From Desulfatitalea sp. BRH_c12 (lineage in GTDB: Bacteria; Desulfobacterota; Desulfobacteria; Desulfobacterales; Desulfosarcinaceae), in NCBI GenBank assembly GCA_000961655.1, contig LADR01000047.1, positions 124,001 to 188,000 on the forward strand: a stretch of 64,000 nucleotides of DNA, given 5' to 3'. The notes under the pieces were generated by a model that was given only the letters and a program-made list of their open reading frames with translations, searched no databases and was not told the origin of the DNA. This document shows positions 1 through 9,443 of the stretch, in pieces (positions within the stretch are counted from its first letter, which is position 1; every line of letters begins with the position of its first letter). The position numbers and the translations under genes were made by a program.

Positions 1-765
1 CGGGGACAAACCGACGATACCAAGGCCGCCATAGAAAAGGAACTTCGCAATTTTTATCCGCACCTGTTAAGAGCCGGTCGGCCTTCGATCCTGATATGGG
101 TTCTGGATTCGATCGAACAGCGCCTGACGGCCGCCTGTGATGTAAAGATACCCGAGCTGCGCGCCCAGACCGAAAATTTCATTCGGCGCGCCCAGGTTCT
201 GATCAACCATCTGGCCAGCCTGGCCTTTGGCGAAATCGATACCGATTCAGTGTTCTCTTTGGTTAAACGGCTGTCCGGTTTAGACGAGGCGGATGTGCGG
301 GCCATTCTCGAAGATGAACGCAGCCGTCCGGCACGCGTTGCCATCGGCTTGGTCAATCCCGCAAAAGTGAAACTGCCGGGGAAAAGAGCGATGCGGCACA
401 TACACACTGCTTTGGAAAAGCAAGCCCAGGTCCGGCCTGAAGAGCAGCGCAAAGCCTATATCCGGCAGGAACTTGCCCTGGCGTTTCGTATCGATACCGC
501 CAGCATCAAGGATTTTGTGATCCAGCAGTTGCTGGGGGGACATAAAATTCGGGCATCCGATTTTATTATTCACGATGCAGCATCCCTTTTGGGAGCCATC
601 CATGCACCCATGATAGGCAGTGCCGGAAGGAGCGGGCAGCTGTTTCGCATCACGCCCATCGATGAGACGATTGAAAACGATTATTTCACCAGCAATGATT
701 TTACCATTGAATACTTGGGCCCGATCGTCGGCGCCGAGAACAAGGACGGTAAGGATGTGGACTGA
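1..765 (+). CDS. MksF/JetA-like kleisin subunit, 3' part only
   Basis: The reading frame is open from the first base to a TGA at 763-765, so about 254 C-terminal residues are visible and the start lies outside the window. It overlaps the next gene by 11 bases, and that gene overlaps the SMC gene, giving the kleisin / small winged-helix subunit / SMC ATPase order of MukFEB, MksFEB and Wadjet JetABC. The visible part is helix-rich and ends in a charged tail. By position it should be the kleisin-like subunit that bridges SMC heads. I do not see a motif that proves this alone; the call rests on operon order and general resemblance to JetA/MksF C-termini. Confidence 0.7.
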   Translation, partial: RGQTDDTKAAIEKELRNFYPHLLRAGRPSILIWVLDSIEQRLTAACDVKIPELRAQTENFIRRAQVLINHLASLAFGEIDTDSVFSLVKRLSGLDEADVRAILEDERSRPARVAIGLVNPAKVKLPGKRAMRHIHTALEKQAQVRPEEQRKAYIRQELALAFRIDTASIKDFVIQQLLGGHKIRASDFIIHDAASLLGAIHAPMIGSAGRSGQLFRITPIDETIENDYFTSNDFTIEYLGPIVGAENKDGKDVD

Positions 766-1450
766 GCATCTCGCGCAGGAACTGAAGAACCGCAATCTGA
801 GCATGGCTGAGTTTCGGGCGGTGTTGCTGCGTCTGCTGGACAAACAGGTCATCTACCGTCACGAAAGTCAGGTTGAAGCCGAATTGTACGATCTTTTCGT
901 GCGCATGCAGGCGGTGGTGGAAACCTACTTGGATATCCTTGGCATCACGGTTTTTTATAATTCGCAGCTCAATTTTGTTATCGCTTATCCGCCGGGCAGT
1001 GATATTCCCGGGGTTGCGATCGGAGATGCCGGCCAGACCGCGCTGCAACGACGGATCCATGCCGATGAAGCTGGATTGATGATCACCTTGCGCTTGTTGT
1101 ACGAAGAAAAGATCCGCGAAGGTGACATCGATGAGCAAGGGTGTGTTTTTGTTCCGTTGGAGACCGTTTTTACGCGCTATCTGAGCATTACCAAAAAAGA
1201 GATGCCGGCCGCTGAAGCCGAGCGTCGTTCCCTTTTCAATGCCCTTAAACAACTTCGCATCGTGACCTATTCGGATCTGGCCGGCGCCGAGCAATGGATA
1301 GGCATCCGGGAGATCATCATGCATTTCACCTTGAACGGGATTGTTGAGGCCCTGTCGGACCGGGAAATTCGGCCCACAGGCGTGCAAGATGCCGAACCGA
1401 TCGAACCGGATCGGGCCGGAATACAAATACCGGATCAGGAGGATGCATGA
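755..1450 (+). CDS. MksE/JetB-like condensin accessory subunit (DUF4194 type)
   Basis: A 231-residue protein. The ATG at 755 is preferred over an upstream in-frame start at 620 because AAGGACGG/AAGG sits just before it and the start overlaps the previous gene by 11 bases, as in tightly coupled operons. The N-terminal two thirds is predicted helical (residues 1-80, then about 100-190), fitting a tandem winged-helix KITE-type subunit, and the last 25 residues are acidic and probably disordered. In MukE, MksE and JetB this subunit binds the kleisin and controls head engagement. The stop overlaps the SMC start as ATGA, which implies translational coupling. The family call is from size, position and composition. 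Confidence 0.75.
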   Translation: MWTEHLAQELKNRNLSMAEFRAVLLRLLDKQVIYRHESQVEAELYDLFVRMQAVVETYLDILGITVFYNSQLNFVIAYPPGSDIPGVAIGDAGQTALQRRIHADEAGLMITLRLLYEEKIREGDIDEQGCVFVPLETVFTRYLSITKKEMPAAEAERRSLFNALKQLRIVTYSDLAGAEQWIGIREIIMHFTLNGIVEALSDREIRPTGVQDAEPIEPDRAGIQIPDQEDA

Positions 1451-4400
1451 AACTTAACTCAATGGGGTTGCTCAATTGGGCCAATCTGCCCAACCGCGAT
1501 TATGACTTCAGCCAGATCAACATGATCACCGGTGAATCCGGGGCCGGAAAGACCACTTTGCTGGATGCCCTTCAAACCATCCTCACCGGGACCACGGCCG
1601 GTCTTTTTCAGTACAATCCCGGTCAGGAGGAAGCCACTCAGCAAAGCCGTGTCAAAGAGGTGCGGACCCTGGCCTCCTATATTCTGGGCTGTGACGATGC
1701 CTCCTACGCGCGTCCACAGGGTGCCCATGGTTACCTTTTCGCCAACTGGGTCCCTGAAATGGGTGATAAATCCCAGCCGTTCACCGCCCTGATCGGAGCC
1801 AGCGCCTATCTGGACAGTGCCGGCAACAAACGCACGGCCAAGGAAGAGGATCTTGTCCTGGCGGTGGTACGATCCGCCACGTTGTGCGTGAAGGACCTGC
1901 TGCTATCCCCCGATCAGGGAGAAGAGCAGGCAGGGGAGCAGATTATCCCCGTGGCCATGCTGGCCAACCATTTAAAAACGAACCATCCCGGCATGCAGGT
2001 TGAAATCGCCCGGGGCAAGGAAGATTACCTGTGCCTGCTGTACGGTGGACTGCGCGGACTGTCCAGCGTCAGCCGTGTGGAAGCCCGCAATGCCGCCAAG
2101 GCGCTCTCCCGTTTCATGGTCTATAAGCCCCTCAAAGATCTGGATGAATTCGTACGCACCGAAATCCTCGATCCCCACGATATTACCGACGCCATACGCC
2201 AGGTATCAGCGATGATGCGCAGCATCAACGGCATGGAGCACGAAGCGGCCGGCATTGAAAAAGGGATCGCGCTTCTTGAGGCCGCCGAAAAGGGGATGGC
2301 GCTTTTTACCGCAACGGCCATAGACGAGCAGTTGGCGCGGTATGAGCATCTTGATCGCAAGGCGGCGCAATTGCAGCGGCAGTCTGAAACAGCGAAGCAA
2401 GAGCGCGCGGAGCTGGTGGAAGCCACCCGGATTCTGACGCGGGAGAAGAACACCCTGACCCATGATGAAAAACAGATGGCCGACCAACTCAGTCTTTTGG
2501 AGGCGCAACGACTGGGTGTTCCGGTGCTCAAACTCAAAGACGATCTTGAACGGGAGCTGGGCCGTCTCGCTCATGAATTAAGCGAACGTGCCCATACGCT
2601 GATCCAGTCCAACGCAGTGCGAAAAAACAACCGCGACGTGACCGCCAGGCTGGGGCAATTGCTGGCCCATGCGCAGACTTCCCCCTCCGCGCTACCTGAA
2701 ACGTTGCTTGAACCCATGGAAACCGTTATGTCCATGGACGATCTGGACCAACTGCCTATCGGAAAATTGCTGTCCGAGCAACGCTTCCAGGAACTATCCG
2801 AGATGACGCCACGGGTTGAACGGATCGACAATGCCCACCGAACTCTGGTGGAACGGTTTGCGTCTGCTGCAGAAATTTTGAGCCGCAAGCACTTCCAGTG
2901 TCAGGAACAGGCCGAACGGACGCTGGACCGGATCAAGCGGCTCAAAGAGCAGATTGCCCGACTTGAAAATGCCAATCAGGTCGCTTATCCGCAAACCGTT
3001 CGGCGGGCCATATCCCTGATCGCCAGCCAGTTTCCCGAAGCAGCACCCTGCGTTCTGTGCGATCATGTGGAACTGGCCGATCCATCCTGGCAACTGGCCA
3101 TGGAAGGGTTGGTAGGACATAACCGGTTTCTGATTCTTGTGGATGCGGCCTATGAAGACCAGGTCATGGCCTTGATGGCGCAGCATGGGTTGCAAAAAGT
3201 CGCTATTTTGCAAGGGCGCAAGGCCATGGCGGATGCCAGCCGATTGACCCTGCCGGCGACCTCCATGGTCCATTTGCTGCGTTTTACCCATCATCTTGCC
3301 GAAAGTTATTTTAAAGCGCGCTATGGGAGCGTCCGTCTGCTGGCGGACACCGACGATATCACCATGGCGGCCAGGGGCTTGAAGCAAAACGGCCTGGCAT
3401 GCCTCAGTTATCGCATTTTCATGGCATCGGTTTCCGAAGCAGACCTGGTGTTCGGTGCCGAGGCGCGTGGGCGGGCACTTGCGGCACAGCAGCATCAATT
3501 GACGGAAATGGAACAGCAATTCGAAGTGGAGCGGACCGAACGCCACTTGTCCCAGGCTTTTTACGATGCCGTCCGTCAGCTATCTCCGGTGGATATGGCT
3601 AAAAACATAGTGGCCATCCTGGAAACCGCGTCGGCGCATCAGCAGGTCAATGAACGCCTGAACGCCTTGGACCTGACCGAATGCGAAGCGCTGGACAGCA
3701 AAATTCGGGGCGCCAAGGCCGCTTTGTCGGAGATATCGGACAGGCGCGAACAAACCACTCTGGACATTGGGTCCAATACCAATGCCATGGAGGCTATAGG
3801 CCGCAAAATCAAAGAGTTTGAAGCCGGAATCGAAGATAAGAAGCGGCACATGGCCGCATGCCGCAATGTTCTGGATCGCTATGCCGCGCAATGGCCCGAT
3901 TTTCATCTAACGGAACACATCGACCGCATTCAGGCCAACCGTTCCGCCGCCCAGGCGCTGAATACGCTTGATGCCGATAATTTCGGCGCCAGGATGAACC
4001 AGGGGGCCAGGGACGCCGAAGTCGCCCTGGAAGATTGCACGCGCATGGGGTTGCGGGGAACCGGTATCGACTATCATCATTTCAGAGCCGCAAACATGGT
4101 GCGCGATGCCCATACGGAAAATTTGATCACCTGTTTCAGTCTGGCCTGCGATCTGGCACGTCAGATTCGCAATGGGCTCAACTTTTTGCGCAACGACATC
4201 TTGTCCAGGCATAAAGAAAAGCTCACCGAGATGACCGGACGTTTCAACAACACATTTGTATTTCATATCTGTCATACATTGCACAATGCCGTACGCCAGG
4301 GCAAAGACCGCCTGGAAACCTTCAACCGCAAGTTGCGCAACCATTTTTTCGGGGAAGAGTACTACCAGTTCGAATACCAATGGATTCCGGAATTTCGCGC

Positions 4401-5064
4401 GTATTACAAATTCTTCGAAGAAGCCGCGTTGATCAAACCGGAAGTGGAAAACTCCCTTTTCGGCAATGCCGACCTGAGCGCGCAAAGTCAAAAAATATTC
4501 GACGAGATCTGTGCCAAACTGCTCGACGACGACATCGAGCGGTCGGTCAAAGACCTGCGCCGGATCGCGGATTATCGCAATTACCGTACCTATGACATCA
4601 AAAAGTGTCTGCCCGATCGGGCCATCTCCCTGAAAACGTACGGCGCCGGTTCCGGCGGTCAGATGGAAACCCCTTCCTATGTCATCCGCAGCGCCGGCCT
4701 GGCGTCGGCCCTGCACTTTGGTGAAGGCGCCAGCCATCTGCGCACGGTGATGATCGATGAGTCCTTCAGCAAGATGGACGAAGCCCGCTGCAAAGCCGTG
4801 TTGGATTATCTTTCCGGCACCCTGGGATTGCAGGTCATTTTCGCCGTACCCACCAAAAGTGCCGGTGCCCTGCACGACCATGTGGACCAGGTTCTCCAAG
4901 TGACGAAATTTTTGCAGGATGCGCCCCGCGGAGAGTTGAAAACCGCAGTGATGGTAACCCCAACGGTGTTAAAAAAGAACACTGTGGCCGAATTGTGGCA
5001 ACGGCAGCGCGTTGCCATTGAAAATAGGGCGCACCAGATGACATTCCTGGAACTAATGGAATAA
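1447..5064 (+). CDS. SMC-like ATPase, MksB/JetC type
   Basis: A 1205-residue SMC/Rad50-type ATPase. Walker A GESGAGKTT is at residues 29-37, an ABC signature-like SGGQ at 1069-1072, and Walker B with its catalytic acid (VMIDES) at 1101-1106. Long glutamine- and leucine-rich coiled-coil arms occupy about 285-500 and 640-840, around a hinge-like segment near 510-600. This is the layout of MukB, MksB and JetC. Together with the two genes before it, it should form a loop-extruding complex; the Wadjet members sense and help cleave small circular plasmids. The ATG overlaps the previous stop and AGGAGG precedes it. No JetD/MksG topoisomerase-VI-like nuclease follows: the next gene is convergent and unrelated. 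JetD could lie to the left of the window. Confidence 0.9.
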   Translation: MKLNSMGLLNWANLPNRDYDFSQINMITGESGAGKTTLLDALQTILTGTTAGLFQYNPGQEEATQQSRVKEVRTLASYILGCDDASYARPQGAHGYLFANWVPEMGDKSQPFTALIGASAYLDSAGNKRTAKEEDLVLAVVRSATLCVKDLLLSPDQGEEQAGEQIIPVAMLANHLKTNHPGMQVEIARGKEDYLCLLYGGLRGLSSVSRVEARNAAKALSRFMVYKPLKDLDEFVRTEILDPHDITDAIRQVSAMMRSINGMEHEAAGIEKGIALLEAAEKGMALFTATAIDEQLARYEHLDRKAAQLQRQSETAKQERAELVEATRILTREKNTLTHDEKQMADQLSLLEAQRLGVPVLKLKDDLERELGRLAHELSERAHTLIQSNAVRKNNRDVTARLGQLLAHAQTSPSALPETLLEPMETVMSMDDLDQLPIGKLLSEQRFQELSEMTPRVERIDNAHRTLVERFASAAEILSRKHFQCQEQAERTLDRIKRLKEQIARLENANQVAYPQTVRRAISLIASQFPEAAPCVLCDHVELADPSWQLAMEGLVGHNRFLILVDAAYEDQVMALMAQHGLQKVAILQGRKAMADASRLTLPATSMVHLLRFTHHLAESYFKARYGSVRLLADTDDITMAARGLKQNGLACLSYRIFMASVSEADLVFGAEARGRALAAQQHQLTEMEQQFEVERTERHLSQAFYDAVRQLSPVDMAKNIVAILETASAHQQVNERLNALDLTECEALDSKIRGAKAALSEISDRREQTTLDIGSNTNAMEAIGRKIKEFEAGIEDKKRHMAACRNVLDRYAAQWPDFHLTEHIDRIQANRSAAQALNTLDADNFGARMNQGARDAEVALEDCTRMGLRGTGIDYHHFRAANMVRDAHTENLITCFSLACDLARQIRNGLNFLRNDILSRHKEKLTEMTGRFNNTFVFHICHTLHNAVRQGKDRLETFNRKLRNHFFGEEYYQFEYQWIPEFRAYYKFFEEAALIKPEVENSLFGNADLSAQSQKIFDEICAKLLDDDIERSVKDLRRIADYRNYRTYDIKKCLPDRAISLKTYGAGSGGQMETPSYVIRSAGLASALHFGEGASHLRTVMIDESFSKMDEARCKAVLDYLSGTLGLQVIFAVPTKSAGALHDHVDQVLQVTKFLQDAPRGELKTAVMVTPTVLKKNTVAELWQRQRVAIENRAHQMTFLELME

Positions 5065-5093
5065 AGGGGGCCAGCTTGGGGCAGGGGTGTAAG

Positions 5094-5924
5094 TTAATAG
5101 TGGCTGCTGCCCATAGCCCTGAAGTTCGGCAATTTGGGCAGAAACCAGGCTTTTAATGAAAAAAGCCCATGCCTGCGGCCGCCGGCGTACAGCCGCTTGA
5201 GCTGTACAACGGCTTGATCGTTGATCCATCCAGGTAATCCCTTGGATACTTTATGGATCGCCTTGATTTGGCTTTTGCTGAACGGCAAACCTTTCAAATA
5301 TCCGGCCGTGCGGAAGCGATGTTCAAGATAAGCGGCGGTCTGCTTTTCACTCAGCGGGGCCATGAATATTTTGTCAATGACAGCCATCGGCGGCAGCGTA
5401 TTTGCGATTTCGGTCAAGCGGTCCCGCATGGGTTGTTCGGCAAACAAGACGATACTTTGCAGTTTGCGCCGGCCGTCGGCCGCAATGGCGGATTGAAGCA
5501 GTAGCTTCAGCTCACGCTCGCTGAGCTGATGGGCGTCATCGACGATCACCGAGGGCGGGTTGTCCTCGCGGGAAAAAAACACCAGTCGGTTGTTCAGATT
5601 GGGGAGCAAGTCGCCGTACTTTTTTCCGGACTTTACGCGTATCCGGCCCATCTGCCAACGGTTGCTCTTCTCGGTGATAAACTGGTTCATCAGGGTGGTT
5701 TTGCCGCTACCTCTTTCGCCTATCACAACAATGACCATGCTGCCTCTGGTGCCCACCATGTTGTTCAATAGTGCCAGACGTTGGGCAGTCAGCGGAGAGG
5801 CGAAAAAATAGCCGTTGCCGTTACGAATTTGCGGCGCCTGAGCGATCTCGTCCAGCCCCAACATCGCCGTCAGAGAAACCGGAGCGCATTTTTGAAAGTC
5901 AGTTCCCGAAAGCTGCGTCATCAT
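5094..5924 (-). CDS. ExeA-like AAA ATPase
   Basis: A soluble P-loop ATPase of about 276 residues resembling the AAA domain of ExeA/GspA and of transposition ATPases. Near the N-terminus is a short helical stretch, then Walker A GERGSGKTT around residue 70 and Walker B SVIVDDAHQ around 127, followed by a lid-like helical region. There is no transmembrane helix and no peptidoglycan-binding domain, unlike full ExeA. ATG at 5924 is chosen because AAGGGG lies seven bases upstream; a TTG six bases earlier is possible. It faces the SMC operon tail to tail with a 29-base gap, so it is not obviously part of that system. Substrate unknown. Confidence 0.75.
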   Translation of the reverse strand: MMTQLSGTDFQKCAPVSLTAMLGLDEIAQAPQIRNGNGYFFASPLTAQRLALLNNMVGTRGSMVIVVIGERGSGKTTLMNQFITEKSNRWQMGRIRVKSGKKYGDLLPNLNNRLVFFSREDNPPSVIVDDAHQLSERELKLLLQSAIAADGRRKLQSIVLFAEQPMRDRLTEIANTLPPMAVIDKIFMAPLSEKQTAAYLEHRFRTAGYLKGLPFSKSQIKAIHKVSKGLPGWINDQAVVQLKRLYAGGRRHGLFSLKAWFLPKLPNFRAMGSSHY

Positions 5925-6312
5925 TTTCAAACCCCTTTCTGTCTCCTAGTGACCGACTTTTTGCAACCTTCCATGGCCGGCGACAAAAGGATACGTCCGA
6001 GCAATTTTGTAGACAGCTAATTCGTGGATAGGGCGATCCGGCTAAAATTATGGCCTGTTCGCGTCCATGGGGATCGTCTATTGGAAAAACCTGCAATACG
6101 CATACCAGGGTGGCCGCTTCCAACCCGTTGAGTGTGGGCTTCACGTTCACCCGAAAGGGGAGTCGTCTTAAGAGCTGAATTTCCAAATGCGTTTACCCTG
6201 TCCGATTTTAGTGTTTCGCTTGCCTCGATCATACCGGATATGGTAAATAGACCCTTTTATGAAAATGCAGGCAAGCCATCGTAACGCACGAACGTCGGAC
6301 GAGGAGGGGTTT
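5925..6312. other. intergenic region, no gene seen
   Basis: 388 bases between the divergent ExeA-like gene and the lipoprotein gene. Overlapping minus-strand frames here show no recognisable protein and lack convincing ribosome-binding sites. It should hold the promoters of both flanking genes, but I cannot point to a clear -35/-10 pair. Confidence 0.5.
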
Positions 6313-6771
6313 ATGCGAGCAGGGATTTGGTTCGGTTTTATTTTGATGTTGGCCGTCTTTGCTGGATGTGCCCCCCCTGAGGCGTCTCGGGTGACTTCCC
6401 AGGAAGATTACGCGGTAATGTTTGACGGATTGGCGAACGTGTATGATCAAGGCGTTTACTTGGATGGCGCCCAGATCGGACAGATTCAGTCCACTGAAGT
6501 GGGCGTCGGCAACGTGACCCGCATGATGATCCGTCTGTCACCCCAGGCCCTTCAGGAAATGGGTACCAATACGGTCTTTCTTGTGAAAATGGGTCGTCTG
6601 GAAGGGCTCCGGCTGCAAGGCTTAGGGGCCGAACCGCTGCAAAAAGGCGCGCCGCTATGCGGGTTCACCTCCACCGCGGACTGGACATGGTTCAAAGTCA
6701 AGACCCTTTTGAACGACCGGATTGTCGCTGCCCAAAAACGTGCCCAAGCACTGCAATTGCGTTTTGGATGA
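6313..6771 (+). CDS. MCE (MlaD)-like outer-membrane or periplasmic lipoprotein
   Basis: A 152-residue lipoprotein. ATG at 6313 follows GAGGAGGGG and gives a signal peptide ending in the lipobox LAVFAGC, so the mature protein would start at a lipidated Cys near residue 18. The body has the pattern of a short MCE domain: a segment reading FDGL..VYDQGVYLDG..IGQI, then a second strand set and a conserved LEGLRLQG turn. MCE proteins form rings that carry phospholipids between membranes. A single small MCE lipoprotein without neighbouring mlaE/mlaF is unusual, and the domain assignment is by eye. It is followed 17 bases later by a dihydrouridine synthase gene. Confidence 0.6.
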   Translation: MRAGIWFGFILMLAVFAGCAPPEASRVTSQEDYAVMFDGLANVYDQGVYLDGAQIGQIQSTEVGVGNVTRMMIRLSPQALQEMGTNTVFLVKMGRLEGLRLQGLGAEPLQKGAPLCGFTSTADWTWFKVKTLLNDRIVAAQKRAQALQLRFG

Positions 6772-6787
6772 ACTATCATTGTCTATC

Positions 6788-7759
6788 ATGATGACCGATC
6801 ACCCCCAAATCTGCCTGGCACCTTTAAGAGGGCTGACAGGCGCTATTTTTCGCAATACGTATGTGGACTATTTCGATGGCATCGATTGGGCTGTAGGACC
6901 TTTTTTGACCACTTTCGGCCCTGGACGCATCAAGGCCAGCCAGGTGACCGAGATGCTGCCTGAAAACAACGCCAAAATGCCTGTCGTGCCTCAGATCCTG
7001 AGCAAAACCGCCGACCATTTCATCGCTTTGGCCAAGATCCTGATCGACCTGGGATACGACACCATCAACTGGAATCTGGGGTGTCCTTTTCCACGCGTGG
7101 CTCAGAAGATGCGCGGTTCGGGCCTGCTGCCGCACCCCGAGCGGGTCGATGCCTTTCTGGAGAAGGTCCTGGGGGTTTTGCCGGGGCATATCAGCGTCAA
7201 GGCGCGCCTTGGGCGCCAGCGGCCCGACGAAATCTTCGAACTGTTGTCCGTGTTCAATCGATTTCCCATTAAAGAGCTGATCATCCATCCCCGCACGGGT
7301 GTCCAGATGTATACCGGACAGCCGGATCTGAATACCTTTGAAAAGTGCCTTGCTTTATGCCGCTGCACGGTGATCTACAATGGTGATATCAATTCGCGAG
7401 CTGATTTTGAAAAATTGCGCCAGAGATTTCCCACGGTCCACACATGGATGATCGGACGCGGCGCCGTAAGCAACCCCTTTCTTCCGGGGCACATCAAGGG
7501 CTACCCTCTGCCAGCCGACAGCATAGAGCGCTTCAGGCGGTTCCATGACACCTTGTTCGCGCGCTATGCCCAGGTCAGATCTGGACCGGCGCACCTGGTC
7601 GATAGCATGAAAGGCTATTGGGGCTACTTTGCCCGTTCGTTCGCCCAGGGCGAGATGCTCCTGAAACAAGTACACAAGACGCAGCACCCGGACCAATACC
7701 GTCCGCTGGTCGCCCGTTTCTTCGACCAGGAGGCGCATGGCAACCATTTTAGCAACTGA
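6788..7759 (+). CDS. tRNA-dihydrouridine synthase family protein
   Basis: An FMN-dependent Dus-family enzyme of 323 residues that reduces uridine in tRNA D-loops. A TIM-barrel start (ICLAPLRGLTG) is followed by the catalytic cysteine motif NWNLGCPFP near residue 95 and by the phosphate/flavin-binding strand IYNGDINS and GRGAVSNPFL in the second half. The start could be ATG 6788 or the adjacent ATG 6791; an upstream frame start at 6722 lies inside the lipoprotein gene and is rejected. No strong Shine-Dalgarno is visible, so coupling to the upstream gene is possible. The short form resembles DusC-like or miscellaneous Dus proteins; the target position cannot be told from sequence. Confidence 0.88.
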   Translation: MMTDHPQICLAPLRGLTGAIFRNTYVDYFDGIDWAVGPFLTTFGPGRIKASQVTEMLPENNAKMPVVPQILSKTADHFIALAKILIDLGYDTINWNLGCPFPRVAQKMRGSGLLPHPERVDAFLEKVLGVLPGHISVKARLGRQRPDEIFELLSVFNRFPIKELIIHPRTGVQMYTGQPDLNTFEKCLALCRCTVIYNGDINSRADFEKLRQRFPTVHTWMIGRGAVSNPFLPGHIKGYPLPADSIERFRRFHDTLFARYAQVRSGPAHLVDSMKGYWGYFARSFAQGEMLLKQVHKTQHPDQYRPLVARFFDQEAHGNHFSN

Positions 7760-7901
7760 TCGCTGAAACCCAAGTCCACCTCTGCTGGAACCAAATGAGG
7801 GTTCTATCCCAGAGATGCCAAGGCACGCGTTTGTCTGTGAACGCCCTGTATGGGGCATAGACGTATTTTGATCAACTGTATGAGATTAAGGGGGCCGTTA
7901 C

Positions 7902-9389
7902 GTGGATTCGATTTATTGGGCCTGTCTGCTAAGTTTTATGGCAGGCGCTTGCGGATATATTATCACCCGTTTCTGGATCATGCCGATCAGGCACTATCGC
8001 AGGGTCAAGCGCCAGCTGCTGAAAGGACTTTCAGAGTATGCCCAAAAACTGCCCTCCGACCCGACCGGCAAAACAAAGAAAGCCTTCTCGGCCGGTCGAC
8101 TGCGTGACTTGCGACGTTTGGGCGTGCAACTGGTGTCCGTGCACGATGGCGAATTACCCTACTGGTACCGTCTGGTGCTCGTCAGTCGCAAAGAGTCGCC
8201 GCAGGCCGCATCTGAACCCATCCTGCGTCTTGAAAACATGCCCACCAGCGGACAGGCACGACAATGCATCGATGTGATCAAAAGCCGGTTGCGGGCGACC
8301 GATCCGAGATCGACGCAGTCGATCGCCATTTTGCTATGCTGGCTGATTCTCTTTCCGGCGATGGCCGAAGCAACCGTCACGGCTGAAGCCGCCCGTCCGC
8401 CGGAAAGCTTGACGCTGTGCAACGAACCCGTACCGATGGGGCAGGGCGACGTGCGCGAGCGCTTCGAAAGGGAAATGCTGCTGACTTTGGGCAATCGAAC
8501 GCAGGTGCTGCTCTGGCTCAAACGCTCCAAACGTTTTCTACCCTACATCTCCGAAGAGTTGCGCAAAGCAGGCCTGCCGGATGACCTCAAGTATTTGCCC
8601 GTTATCGAAAGTGCCTTAATGCCGCATATCGGGTCCTCGGCCGGCGCGCTCGGCTTTTGGCAACTGATGCCGGCAACAGCTCGCAAGTACGGCCTCACGG
8701 TCGATGAGCACATCGATCAGCGCCGGGATGTCTATCTATCGACGCCGGCCGCATTGGACTACTTGAAGTCTTTGCATGCCAGGTTTTCTTCCTGGGCCCT
8801 GGCCTTGGCGGCTTACAACATGGGAGAAGAAGGCCTGGATGCCGAAATACTCGAACAGAAGAATACCGATTACTACCGGCTCTACCTTTCTTTGGAAACG
8901 CAACGATTTGTGTTCAAACTGCTGGCTGCGAAACTTGTCATCGCCCAACCCGAGTCTTATGGTTTTCAGATGGCGCCCGATGACTACTTTGAACCGCTGC
9001 GCTTCGAAACGGTGCGCACCGAGTGCCACCAGGAGACACCGATCCGCCTGATCGCGACCGCAGCAAGCACGGACTTCAAAACGATCAAGGATCTCAATCC
9101 GCACCTGCGCGGCTACTATCTTCAGGCGGGCAGTTACGCCCTGCGCCTGCCTCCGGGCAGTACGGCCGGTTTCGAGAGGCGTTTTCGCAAAATGGCCGAT
9201 GATTACGAGGCGCAGCGTCAGCAAAGAATATACGTGGTTCAGAATGGCGATTCACTGTCCACGATTGCTGCCAAATTTGATGTTCCTGTGGCCGCGCTAT
9301 TGATTTGGAATGGGATCAATGTGAACAAGACGCTGTATGCCGGGGAGCGCCTGGTGGTTTTTCCAAGAACGCTGAATCCTGAACAGTGA
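7902..9389 (+). CDS. MltD-like membrane-bound lytic transglycosylase with LysM
   Basis: A 495-residue protein starting at GTG 7902, with AAGGGGG seven bases upstream. Residues 1-25 form a transmembrane helix, followed by a basic 110-residue segment. A second hydrophobic stretch around 141-158 looks like a signal anchor. After it comes a goose-type lysozyme-like SLT domain (about 195-320, with ESALMPHIGSSAGALGFWQ and AAYNMGEEG) and a C-terminal LysM domain (about 442-488, YVVQNGDSLSTIAAKF). It should cleave peptidoglycan glycan strands in the periplasm. The extra N-terminal membrane module is not part of ordinary MltD, which starts with a lipoprotein signal. Confidence 0.88.
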   Translation: MDSIYWACLLSFMAGACGYIITRFWIMPIRHYRRVKRQLLKGLSEYAQKLPSDPTGKTKKAFSAGRLRDLRRLGVQLVSVHDGELPYWYRLVLVSRKESPQAASEPILRLENMPTSGQARQCIDVIKSRLRATDPRSTQSIAILLCWLILFPAMAEATVTAEAARPPESLTLCNEPVPMGQGDVRERFEREMLLTLGNRTQVLLWLKRSKRFLPYISEELRKAGLPDDLKYLPVIESALMPHIGSSAGALGFWQLMPATARKYGLTVDEHIDQRRDVYLSTPAALDYLKSLHARFSSWALALAAYNMGEEGLDAEILEQKNTDYYRLYLSLETQRFVFKLLAAKLVIAQPESYGFQMAPDDYFEPLRFETVRTECHQETPIRLIATAASTDFKTIKDLNPHLRGYYLQAGSYALRLPPGSTAGFERRFRKMADDYEAQRQQRIYVVQNGDSLSTIAAKFDVPVAALLIWNGINVNKTLYAGERLVVFPRTLNPEQ

Positions 9390-9443
9390 TGGCCTGCTGA
9401 GTTCTTCTCCCAAGGCATTCGATAAGAAGAAAAGAGGGTGAAT

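Noticed and set aside
280-1426. Long minus-strand frames opposite the condensin genes
   Set aside because: They lie opposite genes with clear family features and have no start signals or domains; antisense shadows.
3907-4899. 330-codon minus-strand frame inside the SMC gene
   Set aside because: Covers the signature and Walker B region of the SMC on the other strand; composition is of the shadow type.
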